A DNA stretch of 64,000 nt from Selaginella tamariscina (GCA_003024785.1 PUQB01000050.1:150001-214000), one strand, 5' to 3'; positions 25,525-36,112 are shown, counted from the stretch's first letter. Program-made: numbers and translations. Notes: generated by a model not told the origin, from the sequence alone.

Positions 25525-25554
25525 AAACCCTAAACCCTAAACCCTAAACCCTAA
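25525..25554. repeat. Interstitial telomere-type repeat block
   Basis: About four AAACCCT units in tandem, the Arabidopsis-type plant telomere motif. A second block is at 25991-26018. Copy C has a shorter one at about 61293-61323. Inverse TTTAGGG motifs are scattered at 26225-26340. Confidence 0.85.
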
Positions 25555-25559
25555 TATGT

Positions 25560-26150
25560 AACACAATGAATTTACTCATGTAATATGTATGTATGTCTGT
25601 GTGTATACACGTGTGCATGTATATATGTGTACTCTGTATGTATATATGTGTACTTTCTGTCTTCTCTCATACATACACACCATGCATGATCCATATTAAT
25701 ATGTACTGTCTCTCTTCTCTCAAACATACACACCATACATGATCTATAATATGTACTCGGTCTCTCTAATATTATGTACTAATATGTATGTATGTCTGTG
25801 TGTATAATACACACCATGCATGATCCATATTAATATGTACTGTCTCTCTTCTCTCATATACTATGTATGTATATCTGTGTATAATATGTGTAAGTATATA
25901 TTGTACTAATATATGCAATGTGTACAAAAATAATTTTTCAACACTCTCTTCTCTCATACATACACACCATGCATGATCCATCCTAAATCCAAAACCCTAA
26001 ACCCTAAACCCTAAACCCATGTAATATGTGTGTATGTCTGTGTGTATACACGTGTGTATGTATATATTATGTGTATTAATATATGCAATGTGTACACATG
26101 AAACTTTAACACTCTCATGGACACACACATGTTAAATCCCTGCATGATTT
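25560..26150. repeat. Minisatellite with CATACATACACACCATGCAT motif
   Basis: A loose tandem array of segments containing CTCTTCTCTCATACATACAC, ACCATGCATGATCCAT and TGTGTATACACGTGTG. Copies occur at about 25665, 25715, 25805, 25950 and 26025. A similar array is in copy C at about 61060-61690. Confidence 0.65.
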
Positions 26151-26387
26151 ATATTTTTGAGGTGTATGTGATACACCCACACACACGCACGCGCTAATAA
26201 TATAATGAAAGAATATTCGTTTAGGGCGAATCTATATTTTATTCTTTTTAGGGTTTAAGTATATTCTCAGAAGGAATATTCTATTAGGGTTGATATATAT
26301 ATTTAATTCCTTTAGGGTTTAGGTATATTCTTAGGGTTTCAAGAGGCGGCGGCTGTGAAATCGGCGGCGGCTGTGCACACAGGTGAG

Positions 26388-26390
26388 ATC

Positions 26391-26421
<31 letters not shown>

Positions 26422-26600
26422 ATATGTATAGGAGTGTGCGTATAATTTTTTTTCTTAGTTTTATCTCTCGCACACACACGCACACTCCTGTGTATGTATA
26501 TGTGTCTGTATGATTTATTTGTTTCGCTCACACACGCATACACACGATATAACATATATTATGTGTACCAGTATCTGTAAATTTTTTTTATTGATCTTGC

Positions 26601-26684
<84 letters not shown>

Positions 26685-26771
26685 GTGTACCAGTATCTGT
26701 AAATTTTTTTTTATTGATCTATCTCTCCCACACACACGCGCACTGCTTTACACACACACACACACACACAC

Positions 26772-26806
<35 letters not shown>

Positions 26807-27480
26807 CAATGCATATTAACAAATAGTATACAACACTAGTTTATATATATGCTTATATATTCATAATATACACACATATATATATGTGTGTGTTTATCTG
26901 TATAATTTTATTTATTTATTAGTTTTATCTCTCGCACACACACGCACACTCCTGTGTATGTATATGTGTGTGTGTGTGTTTGTTTATCTGTATGATTTTA
27001 TTTGTTTCGCTCACACACGCATACACAATATACATATACACATATATATATACCTATATACATATATACATACATACAACACTAGTTTATATATATGCTT
27101 ATATATTCACAGACTCTCTCTCTTTCTCTATAGATTATATATCTATATACACACATATATATGTGTGTGTTTATCTGTATAATTTTATTTATTTATTAGT
27201 TTTATCTTTTGCACACACACGCACACTCCTGTGTATATATATATGTGTGTGTGTGTTTGTTTATCTGTATGATTTTATTTGTTTCGCTCACACGCATACA
27301 CACGATATACATATACACACATATATATACCTATGTACACACATATATTAGGTGTACCAGTACTGTATAAGTTTATTTATTTATCTATCTCTTGCACACA
27401 CACGTACACTCCTATACATACATACATACATACATATATATACACACACACACATATATATGTGTGTGTTTTTATCTCGC
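26388..27480. repeat. CA / TA / TG microsatellite block
   Basis: Long (CA)n, (TA)n and (TG)n runs, for example TG at about 26391-26411, CA at about 26603-26651, TA at about 26653-26682, CA at 26751-26771 and TA after it. A unit with CTCGCACACACACGCACACTCC and GTTTATCTGTAT is repeated several times. It ends directly at the first palindrome of the right array (27495). Copy C has the same layout at about 61960-62420. Open frames here are artefacts. Confidence 0.8.
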
Positions 27481-27494
27481 TAAGCCCCTCGAGC

Positions 27495-28864
27495 GGCGGG
27501 ATTAATCCCGCCGCTATATAGTTGGGGCCATGGCGGCGGGATTAATCCCGCCGCCGAGGCCCTTCAGGCATGGGTGAGCGGCGGGATTAATCCCGCCGCC
27601 GAGGCCCTTCACGCAGGCTATGGGCGGCGGGATTAATCCCGCCGCTCTACGACAAACCGAAGAGCGGCGGGATTAATCCCGCCGCCCATAGCCTGCGTGA
27701 GGGGCCTCGGCGGCGGGATTAATCCCGCCGCTCATCCATGCCCTGCGCGGAATGCGGCGGGATTTATCTCGCCGGCAATGGCCTGTGTGAAGGTTCTAAT
27801 GGGCGGGATTAATCCCGCCGGATTCCGCGTAGTGCATTTACAGGGAATGGGCGGCAGGATTAATCCCGCCGCTCTTCGGTTTGTCGTAGAGCGGCGGGAT
27901 TAATCCCGCCGCCCAGGGAATTCACGCAGGACATGAACGGCGGGATTAATCCGGCCCCACGCTCATGCCCTTCGCGGAGGGCGGCGGGATTAATCCCGCC
28001 GTTCATGTCCTGCGTGAATTCCCTGGGCGGCGGGATTAATCCCGCCCCCACCCATCCCTGTTCAAAAATGCCGCAGCCAATATATATGTGTGAGCGCATG
28101 ATTTACGAGAGGGCGCGGGATTAGCCTCCGAACCTTCATTACCCGGTGGCGAGATTAATCTCCGAACCTTCATTACCCCATTGGTATGTTGAATCAATCC
28201 CGACTAACTCTGTCTGAGACGGAGAAGGTTTACAAAATACCAATGGAGGGAACCGAGAAGGGTGGTGGGATTAATTTCACCATCCCTTACATGGTGGGCG
28301 GGATTAATCCCGCCGCGTACGCATGCCCTGCGCGGAATCGGGCGGGATTTATCCCGCCGCCATTGGCCTGCCTGAAGTGCCTAGGCGGCGGAATTAATCC
28401 CGCCCGATTCCGCGCAGGGAATTGGCGTCCGGCGGGATTAATCCCGCCGCATAGGGATCGAGTGAAGGCCCTGGGCGGCGGGATTAATCCCGCCGAGTCT
28501 TCAATGCCTGTTGGAGAAATGAATCTCGCCACCCTTCCCTTTTTCCTCCATTGGTGAGTTGGACCAATCCCAAACGTTTCTGTCTAAGACGTAGAAGGTT
28601 TACAACATACCAATGGAGGGGACTGGGAAGGGTGGCGAGATTCATTTAACCATCCCTTACATGGTGGGCGAGATTAATCCCGCCTCCTTTCTGGAGTCAC
28701 TGAAGGGGTGTGAGAAATAAATCCTGCCCAGTTCTCTCTGAGACCGAGAAGGGTGGCAAGATTAATTCCGCACTCCCGTTCATGGCCTCCAGAAAGGTGG
28801 CGAGATTAATCCCGCCCACTCTTTCAGGAGGCATTGAAGGGGTGGCGAGATTAATCCCGCCGCA
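27495..28864. repeat. Right palindrome array of copy B
   Basis: The first perfect palindromes start at 27495 and 27535 and the array then follows copy A closely. Compared with A, copy B lacks 180 bp, equal to four 45-bp units, in the 840-1000 stretch of A. This points to unequal exchange or slippage in register. The promoter-proximal end has GGCGAGATTAATCCCGCC variants. Confidence 0.95.
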
Positions 28865-28975
28865 CCTTCCATGTGAATATATATGTGTATTAGTATATAT
28901 AAGTTGCATATCTCATTTTATTTACTTTTATCATCTTTCATATATTTCGAGTAAAAGCTAGGAATCTATGTAAAA

Positions 28976-29058
28976 CTGTCCAGAGCTCACATTTGTGGTG
29001 GTTCTAAAACGAAATGTTATCTTTCTTTTGCACTAACACAAATGTGAGCTTCGGACAG
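28976..29058 (+). repeat. Conserved leader hairpin (copy B)
   Basis: The same 22-bp arms with a two-base bubble as in copy A at 1593-1675. It lies about 145 bp before the ParB-like start codon. Confidence 0.6.
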
Positions 29059-29202
29059 TTAATTACGTCTACTTCTCTCTGTGTATTATTTTTGTATATT
29101 CGGGTTTATACAAGTGTGTGTGCGTTTTTATATAATTTATATTTATAGTGTATTATTTTGCAGAAGGACGATTTGATCAAACAAGGAGATCGAGTCATTA
29201 GT

Positions 29203-32200
29203 ATGGAGTCGTCGTCAAATTCTGGGTAAGAATTAAAATAAAATCTGTTATACTCGGATACTTGAACTAATCATTTTTGTATTCAGATGTGGAATTGAGG
29301 TGACATTAAAGACAAGAGCAGGAGAAGAGATGGGCAGGGGGATTCTGGAATCAACTTGGCCATATTTTAAGATAAATGGGAAGCGCATTGGAGCAACCAT
29401 GGTTGCTGTCAAATTAACCTCTGTCACATCTCATGGACAAGCAAAACAATGGAAAGTAGATTCGCTAGTCAAGCACCCGAAAGCAGGCTGCGAACCCAGA
29501 TTGGACGATGCTCGACAGATATGCCTTGTTCCATCCAATGTCACGTTCTCGGATCCAGAGGTCGTCAGTTACAACATTAATCTCGGGTGGTTTTGTCGAC
29601 TTGTGGATAATGACGTTCACGTGTTCACTAATGATGTTGACCTTGGAGTTCTTCTTCAACTCAACGAAAGCCCATCTATGGAGGGGATCCATCTGGATGT
29701 CTACTTCGAAGATCTTCAGACTCATCGAGTAGGTGTATTGTCAGGAGATATTGCTTCACAATACAGAAAATCAGCAAGTGGAGCAATCTTCCCTCTTGAC
29801 ATTGAAGAAGAACACAGCGACATCATAAGGGAGATTGAGAAGGTGGCTCGGTCTCAGGTTCTCTACAGATCACGTTCAATTTGCTTAGGAAGCTTCGGGA
29901 GCTGGAGAGTGTGCCGAGAACACTAGAACAGCTGCAGTCGGGGATCACACATGTTGATTCGGATCGCAAAAGAAAATCATCAATCGTTTTGTCAGCTGCA
30001 CCTGTGGCATCTCATGCTGCAATAAGTCACAAGGAAATGATGTTGGATGATAAGATTTATCCTTGTAGGGTTAAATATTGCAGCGTCAACCCAAACTTCA
30101 ATTACAGGCCACTCAACCAGGAACGTGTAGCTGAGCTCATGGAGAAGATGAAGGACGACAATTCTTATACCGTTCCACATAATGCTGTTTTGTGTCCATA
30201 CTATGAAAGAAGGAAGGGTGCTGACAAAGTCTGGATCACAACACCAGAACAACTCATGAAGATTCAGACGGAGAATAAAAGATCTATCAAGTACTACATC
30301 ATTAGTGGCCAGCACACAATAACGGCAGCCCAACGACTTCTCGATGAACACAACAAAGGAACGATGGCAACAAAACTTTCCGAGCATACCCGTGAGAAGC
30401 TGACAAAAAGATCGGCGTTTTTAGCTAAGCCGAATCTCACAATCGAGCAGTACCATAAGTTATCGGCGGAATGGGACGCTGCCGACACCAACCACTACAA
30501 CAGCAAAATATGGGAGAAGTTTAAACACACGCGAGCCGTGTGGGAATCTCTTCAGCGACCACAAAGAGCTACCGCAGGGAATACACAATCTGCGGAATAC
30601 CGGGTAAGCAAATTGTTTGGGCGGGATTTATCTCGCCGGTATATTAATCTGTCTTTTTCCTCAGAGAGTTGAAGAAATTGCAGCAGTTGATTTTGCCCAG
30701 GTGGGCGGGAAGGAAACATCTTTCTGATGATGTTGATTTCTTGCCCCGAAGATAGGATCTTTGCCAAATGGTTGGGGATTATGGAATCCTTTTCAAAAGG
30801 AACACTGAAGAAGAAGCAGACAAGTGAAGGGGAGCCCTCAGAAAAGTCTGCAAAGAAACCCAGTAAGACGCCGAAGGCTAAGTCTGTTCAATCTACAAAG
30901 GATGTAGACAACGATTTCAAGCTCACATGGTTGAAGCCTTTAAATGGAACAACGATGGAGGAGATGGAAGTCTTGGCTGATTTGGTGATCGATGGCAAAC
31001 TACAAATTAATAACAGCAGCCCAACCTCTCCTTTTCATCTCAAGGCAATGGAGTTGAAGACGGTCAGGCATTTCAAGGAGTGGTTGGGAATACACTGCCA
31101 CAAACTGGGTTGGACCTCGACTTCAACATATGAAGAGGTAGCAAATATTTGCATGTGACGAACGATGATATGCTTGTCGAATGGGTGAACCAATCGGAAG
31201 ATCTAGGCAAGAATCTATTGCACGCCAACGCCAAAAAGGAGAACATTGGGATGACGCCTTCTCTTATGGCAGTCCTTCAGCAGCGGAGAACCGAATTGAA
31301 CCTTATAAAGGAGGATGCTACGAATCACGACAAGCCCTACAGATGTTTGTTGTTAGATTCGGAGACTTTATGGGGTAACATCACTGCTTGTAGGAAACCG
31401 TTTCAATTGTTCGTGATGGATCGGCGGGTGTCAAAAAATCTTTCGACAGATAGGGCACTAGAGGATCTGGTGGAGAAACTTAGCCGTGCAAGCATATACA
31501 TAGAAGGTATTTATTATTGAATTCATGCTTGCGCTCTTCACTGATACCTACTTTTTCAGGTATTTATTTCTTGATTCTTGCTCATGTCACCGATACTTTT
31601 GCCTTCGCCTTCGCCAAGAAGAATAGACATCGTTGGACAGGATTTTATATGAACGATGCTAATCCCAAGTGCATTGATACTGTTGTTCACTTGGTTGTTA
31701 GGAATGCGCCAAACAATTTCAAGCTTCCAAATGACTGGCCAGGCATCTGTTTGCACTCCAACGGCCCTGAACCTCCATCCGATACACCGATAGGTATGAG
31801 TGACGTATTCGGCAATGTACGTTATCCAAACATTACAAGTCAAGCGGCACGGAGCATCGTCAACTTGATCAGGGGTCCTCACAGTGATGCGTGGGTTTTT
31901 GACTACTGCACTAGGGGGTCCGTCTTGAAGGAGTGTTACCTTCGGCATACATGTGTGTTTGCCGTTGAGAAGGATAAGACCATGGTTGAGGACCTGAACA
32001 AGTGGATAGATTGGGTCTCAACTGAGTACCCCAACGAATCCATAAAGGCGTATTTGAGAAAGTTCCCTCCAGATAAGTGCGATAGCTCTGAAGGTGAATC
32101 TGGTTCAATCTCGGAGTCTGAGAACGAACATCAATCAGATATTAGACCGGAAGTTATCTCGAGGAGTACAGAACATTCGCACACTCCAGGACCCATGGAA

Positions 32201-32305
32201 ACATCAATAGAAGATGCAGAAGATCTTGAACCATCTCACAAGCGGCTTAGACCTTCTTCGCCTCACTCAGAAGGTAATAGCGAAGAAGAATTGATAATGA
32301 ATTGA
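29203..32305 (+). CDS. ParB-like / SAM-methyltransferase-like protein, copy B (light frameshifts)
   Basis: Exons: 29203-29225, 29287-30603, 30665-31506 and 31560-32305, all with GT-AG introns of 53-61 bp. The start ATG is just after an acceptor-like TTTTGCAG, so a 5' leader intron is possible. The protein is about 960 residues. The N-terminal 230 residues are unrecognised. Then comes a ParB/sulfiredoxin-like domain (VNPNFNYRPLNQERVAELM ... YYIISGQHTITAAQRLL), then a basic linker. The C-terminal YPNITSQAARSIVNLIRG plus WVFDYCTRGSVLKECYLRH and FAVEKD resemble the K-P-x-x-L / motif I / motif II order of beta-class N4/N6 DNA methyltransferases. The glycine-rich loop is degenerate and no DPPY motif is seen. 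Phage and bacterial ParB-methyltransferase fusions have this order. Small indels near 29908, 30719 and 31138 relative to copy A shift the frame. A polyadenylation signal AATAAA is at 32378. Confidence 0.65.
30604..30664 (+). other. Intron with palindrome variant (copy B)
   Basis: GT-AG intron after the ParB-like domain, holding GGCGGGATTTATCTCGCC, a variant of the array palindrome. Confidence 0.65.
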
Positions 32306-32577
32306 TAGAGTGATGAATAGTTGTAAATGAGTGTAACATAAGGCATTTTTGTATATTTCTTTTATATTTGTACAGAAAATAAATTCTCAAGGATTAATGA
32401 AGCTTTTAGTTCAAACATGGGTCACACATTAACAAGGTAAATAATATACCTTGATAATTTTAAGGTCAGCTAATTATCATTTTGCAGATGTAATGAAATA
32501 ATTGAGAACATGGATTTTCAGCATTGCCATGAGGTAAGAGAGGGGTTTGGCGACAATTTCTTGTGCCACATGTCAGA

Positions 32578-33741
32578 ATGACAGAGTTCATGCAGGAAAT
32601 GGATAATAATGCAGCTCAAAACATCGTTACCATGGGGGCCACTTCATCATCATTTTTATTGGCTTCAGTTCCGAAATCAATTTCTTCAGCGCATGCAATA
32701 TCTGAATCTTGTAAGGATGATGTACAATTAAATGATGAAGGGATAGGCAACGAAATAGTGGCAACGGATAAATGTGAAAGGGAGCAAACAAGTGATTTGC
32801 AAAGTATTCAAGAGGCAACGCTATCTCATGTTACTCATGGCCATATTGTGTTGTTGGATGTCAATGGTGTTCTGCTTCATCGACAAAGGCCCAGGATAGA
32901 AAAACAGAAATCAAACAAGGAGATTTCATTCCTTGTCATGGTAAATTTCGATATGATATTATTTTTCGTCCAGGGTTGGATCGTCTCTTTCAAAAGCTTA
33001 AGGAGATGGGTGCGCTTGTGGGGATTTGGTCATGCATGCAGATTCATAACTTAACACCGCTGTTGAGTTTACTTAAGAAACATTGTAGTGTTGCAGAAGA
33101 GGTGATTCGTAAAGATTGGATTTTTGACCAGCGAATGTGTTATAAACCTCTCGAATTTCACAATATAAGAAAGGAAAGCAAGCCATACTTCTTCAAGAAT
33201 GAAAGAATAATTGGGACTCATGGGGAGATCAGTCGCTTAAGGATAACGAAGAATGCACATATCTTAGTAGTAGACGACTCTCCTCAGAAGGCTATGCTCA
33301 ACCAAAACATTGCTTGTATTCATCCAATCACTTTCGATCCATATTCTGATATCGATATCATGGATGAGCTAGTGAACTACTTGGATACGTGCCTCAGAAA
33401 GAAGAATCTCGAAAATTTTTGTGAGCAGTATCCACCGTATCATACATTTCCTGAAGCTTTTCTTTCTCGTGATATTGAATTTTATAAAATGAAGGATAGC
33501 AACCGGGCGCTTTATAATATTATTCTTAAGGAACGTCAGTTTTTAGATGAGCCTTTATGCAGACCTCTCTTATACATCTTATGTATTAACAAGGATGGCA
33601 ACTCCCAATTGCATTCGTGAGAGTGTTAAGTGGTGGCAACAACATCAAGATATTGACCAAAATGATTTGATTAATCCGGAGAGTGATGATTTAGACAAAA
33701 TGAAAAGATTTCTTTGTATGATAGAAAGAAAGTATTTATAA
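32578..33741 (+). CDS. FCP1/NIF-like HAD phosphatase-like cargo protein, copy B
   Basis: The start ATG at 32578 is preceded by a short upstream open frame (MDFQHCHEVREG, 32510). The main frame gives a Ser-rich N-terminus and IVLLDVNGVLLHR (HAD motif I with DxN in place of DxD). After one change of frame near 32880-32900 it continues KFRYDIIFRPGLDRLFQKL, GIWSCMQIHNLTPLL, KDWIFDQ, and ILVVDDSPQKA, typical for FCP1-like CTD-phosphatase domains (about 215 residues). The frame change is also in copy A. The C-terminus differs from A by a late indel near 33567. The role in the transposon is unknown; it may be a captured host gene. Confidence 0.65.
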
Positions 33742-34024
33742 AAAATTAACATGTTGATAAGAAAATGATTTCATTTGTAATTATGTTTGATAGTATTTCT
33801 TCATTATTGTAAACTATTTTTAGAATAATATGAATATTCTAAGATATTTTAGGAATATTCCTTACTAAGTAAGGTTATTGAAGGATTAATTAATTAATTA
33901 ATTAATATTTAAGGCTTAATTACATATTAATTAAATGATTAATTAATAATTAAAACTTAAGTATTAATTAGTAATTTATTTTATATTCCCATTTTCACGT
34001 ATCATGCCCACTTTAGTTACAACG
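33742..34024. repeat. Right subterminal region and terminal inverted repeat of copy B
   Basis: AT-rich, with GAATATTC motifs at about 33832-33860 and TTAATTAA runs. The terminal repeat is at about 34003-34024, followed by TGCA. Confidence 0.85.
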
Positions 34025-34314
34025 TGCATCTTGCTATAGATGATGTCTTATGAACGAGCAACACCGGTGCTTCATATGGTGACTTACTAAGATGAATAAA
34101 TTCTTGAGCAAGTAATGCCTCAACTTGCTTCTTTACTTCAAGCTCCTCTAAGTAGCTTAACCGATATGGACTTCGCGACATTCGTTTACTCCCCGATTCC
34201 AACTCAATCTCGTGTTGAACACCCCGTTCATGTGGGACTCCCTTAGGCAATTCATCAGGAAACACATCCCTGAATTCTACCTTCAGTCGCAAAATCTTGA
34301 CGCCCTCGGTCAAT

Positions 34315-34388
34315 GTTGACCATTGACCATTGACCACAGTCAACGTTGACCATTGACCATTGACCATAGTCCTGTTGACCAGTCAGCA
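34315..34388. repeat. TTGACCA minisatellite (W-box-like)
   Basis: The hexamer TTGACC recurs about seven times within 75 bp, inside the protease-to-reverse-transcriptase spacer of gypsy element 3. TTGAC is the core bound by WRKY factors in plants; the match may be by chance. Confidence 0.7.
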
Positions 34389-34697
34389 ATGGTGACCCCG
34401 TGTCTACATCTTTTAGCTGAACCAAAAAGTACTCATCTTCCCCATCAGCTGCAGCTCTCTTTTCAATGCTCTTACAAACAGACTTCATCGCAGTAGCAAA
34501 AAGTAACTTCATTGGTGGAGTATAGGATTCACCATGAAAAGTGATCTTCCGACCCTCAACATAAAGAGTAACCTCTTTCGTCCTCTAGTCAATTCGAGGG
34601 TTAAACTTCTCCAACCAAGTCATATCGAGTATAACATCATATCGTTTCATCTTCACAAAATAGAATTGCTCGCAAATAGGAGTTAGAAACTCAAAAT

Positions 34698-35867
34698 TCA
34701 TAGCTCACTCCAAGTTTGTTGTTCCGTAACAACTCCTTCAATGCTATATGGAAGAACCTCCATAGTGGGAATGCTCAACTTCTCCACTAAATCCTTGGAA
34801 ATGAACTCATCGCTGCTCCCTGGATCAACTAGCACACTCAAGCGAGTGTCATCTACAAAACCACAAAGACGAATCACTTGTCCATTTGTTTGATGTGTCT
34901 TGGTGTTACCAGCCACACAACTCAGCTCCCTAACAATCTGCGAGATAGCCACCTTCTTAGTAGAAGTGCTTACTTCAGCTGGCTTTTCTTTTGTCATTTC
35001 TCGCACTGACTTGCCATGATTGTTCTCTTTCCTCCGTTGAAGACAATCACGCTGATGGTGACTTGGATCACCACAGATATAACATCTCCAATTCCTTTGC
35101 TCTTCCCGTCGTTCCAAAGAATGTTTATTCCCTCTCTCTCCATGTGAGCCTCGATGCTCCTTCCATGAATGATAAGGCTTATAATACGACCTCTTATAAG
35201 ACTTATAAGAGAGATTCTTCTTCGAAGATTAATTGGAAGATTCAGGAACATACACCTTGCTGCTCAAGAAGTGCACTGCCTGCTCCCTGGCATTTGTCAA
35301 AATCAGTAGGCTTTTGATTACTCAATTGACACTTCAATTGATGATTCTTCAAACCATCAAGGAAGTAATCAATGTGCATCGCTGGAGGAATCAATGGAGG
35401 TCTCGCAACTCATTGAAAGATAGCTTCCCTTGCATAAAGTTTCTCAAAGTTAACCTTGCCTGCTGCATATAGCTAGTAGCAAACTCCTCCTTAAATGCCT
35501 CGTTGAATCGTGCCCAAGTGGTAATTGGCTTAGGTGAGTGCGTGGTAACACAATTCCACCACCGATCCGCTCATCCCTTCAATGCCAAGGACACTTCCAA
35601 AAGTTTGCCTTCATTGCTGCTAAAGCATTTCACATCCAAAAGTTTATCGACCTTCTCTAGCCAAGGCAAGGCTTCAGTCGAATTCACTTTCTCCCCAGTA
35701 GGGAACTTAGATAATGTCTTCTTCTCAAAGAATCGAAGCTCAGAGCCCTTTTTCTCATTTCCCCGTTGAGTTTGAACTAGGTCCTTTAACTCATCAAGTT
35801 GTTGCTTGAGATAATCCATGTTCTGGTGGAGAATGGCCACATGGTGACACAAAAAGGCAACCACCAA
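34698..35867 (-). pseudogene. Gag and protease region of gypsy element 3
   Basis: Minus-strand open stretches show a gag-like coiled segment (35571-35867), a CCHC knuckle (CYICGDPSHHQRDC) and an aspartic protease-like motif (VLVDPGSSDEFIS). Fossil piece of element 3. Confidence 0.75.
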
Positions 35868-35890
35868 GCCTTAACTGGCTCTGATACCAA

Positions 35891-36112
35891 TGTAACATTC
35901 CTGCCCACAGCAGGCCTAAAAGTAGTAAGCTGCCTCACTCACCACCCAACCGTAGAGCAAAGCTCACCCCCGAGCTAGGCAATCTCCACGCTCCCAGCTC
36001 CCCGTAAGCTCTCAGCCCTCTCTCATTACTCCCCAAAAGCCCCTATACTATATATATATATATAATTATATTATAAATACAGTGTGCTATTATGGGCATA
36101 CAGTCTCTCACA
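35891..36112 (-). repeat. 5' LTR of gypsy element 3
   Basis: Matches 17110-17340; the initiator-tRNA-Met-type primer site (TGGTATCAGAGC on the minus strand) lies next to it. Confidence 0.9.

Larger units (their letters stand above)
19410..34024. mobile_element. Giant TIR DNA transposon, copy B (complete, 14.6 kb)
   Basis: The left end AGTTGTAACTAAAATGGGCATG and the reverse complement of the right end CGTTGTAACTAAAGTGGGCATG agree at 20 of 22 positions. TGCA flanks both sides (19406-19409 and 34025-34028). Outside lie the two halves of one gypsy element, so the borders are certain to a few bases. The content is a transposase gene (minus), a palindrome array, a repeat core, a second array, then ParB/methyltransferase-like and FCP1-like genes (plus). 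A 4-bp target and a transposase with DNCAGENKN and VGHTHEDID motifs recall Sola-like or DUF7869-type transposases, but the superfamily cannot be settled from sequence alone. No capsid, polymerase B or Helitron protein was found. Confidence 0.92.
17110..36112 (-). mobile_element. Fossil Ty3/gypsy LTR element 3, split by nested copy B
   Basis: A gypsy element on the minus strand with both LTRs (35891-36112 upstream, 17110-17340 downstream) and the 5-bp target duplication AGGGA (17105-17109 and 36113-36117). The primer site TGGTATCAGAGC next to the upstream LTR fits initiator tRNA-Met. A purine tract precedes the downstream LTR. Parts in order on the minus strand: gag, a CCHC knuckle, protease, the start of reverse transcriptase, then the 14.6-kb copy B insertion, then the rest of reverse transcriptase/RNase H and integrase. 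Without the insert it is about 4.4 kb. It is broken, with many lesions. By eye the LTRs differ at roughly 4% of sites, mostly C/T changes, so it is clearly older than the split of copies A and B. Confidence 0.9.

Noticed and set aside
25525-25554. True chromosome end
   Set aside because: Only about four telomere units, flanked on both sides by ordinary element sequence and repeated at the same place in copy C.
26510-27521. ORFs rich in His, Thr and Tyr-Ile
   Set aside because: Translations of CA/TA/TG microsatellites.
19410-34024. Polinton, Helitron or giant-virus insertion
   Set aside because: No polymerase B, capsid, ATPase, integrase or Rep-helicase is seen; the ends are short inverted repeats with a 4-bp target rather than 6 bp.
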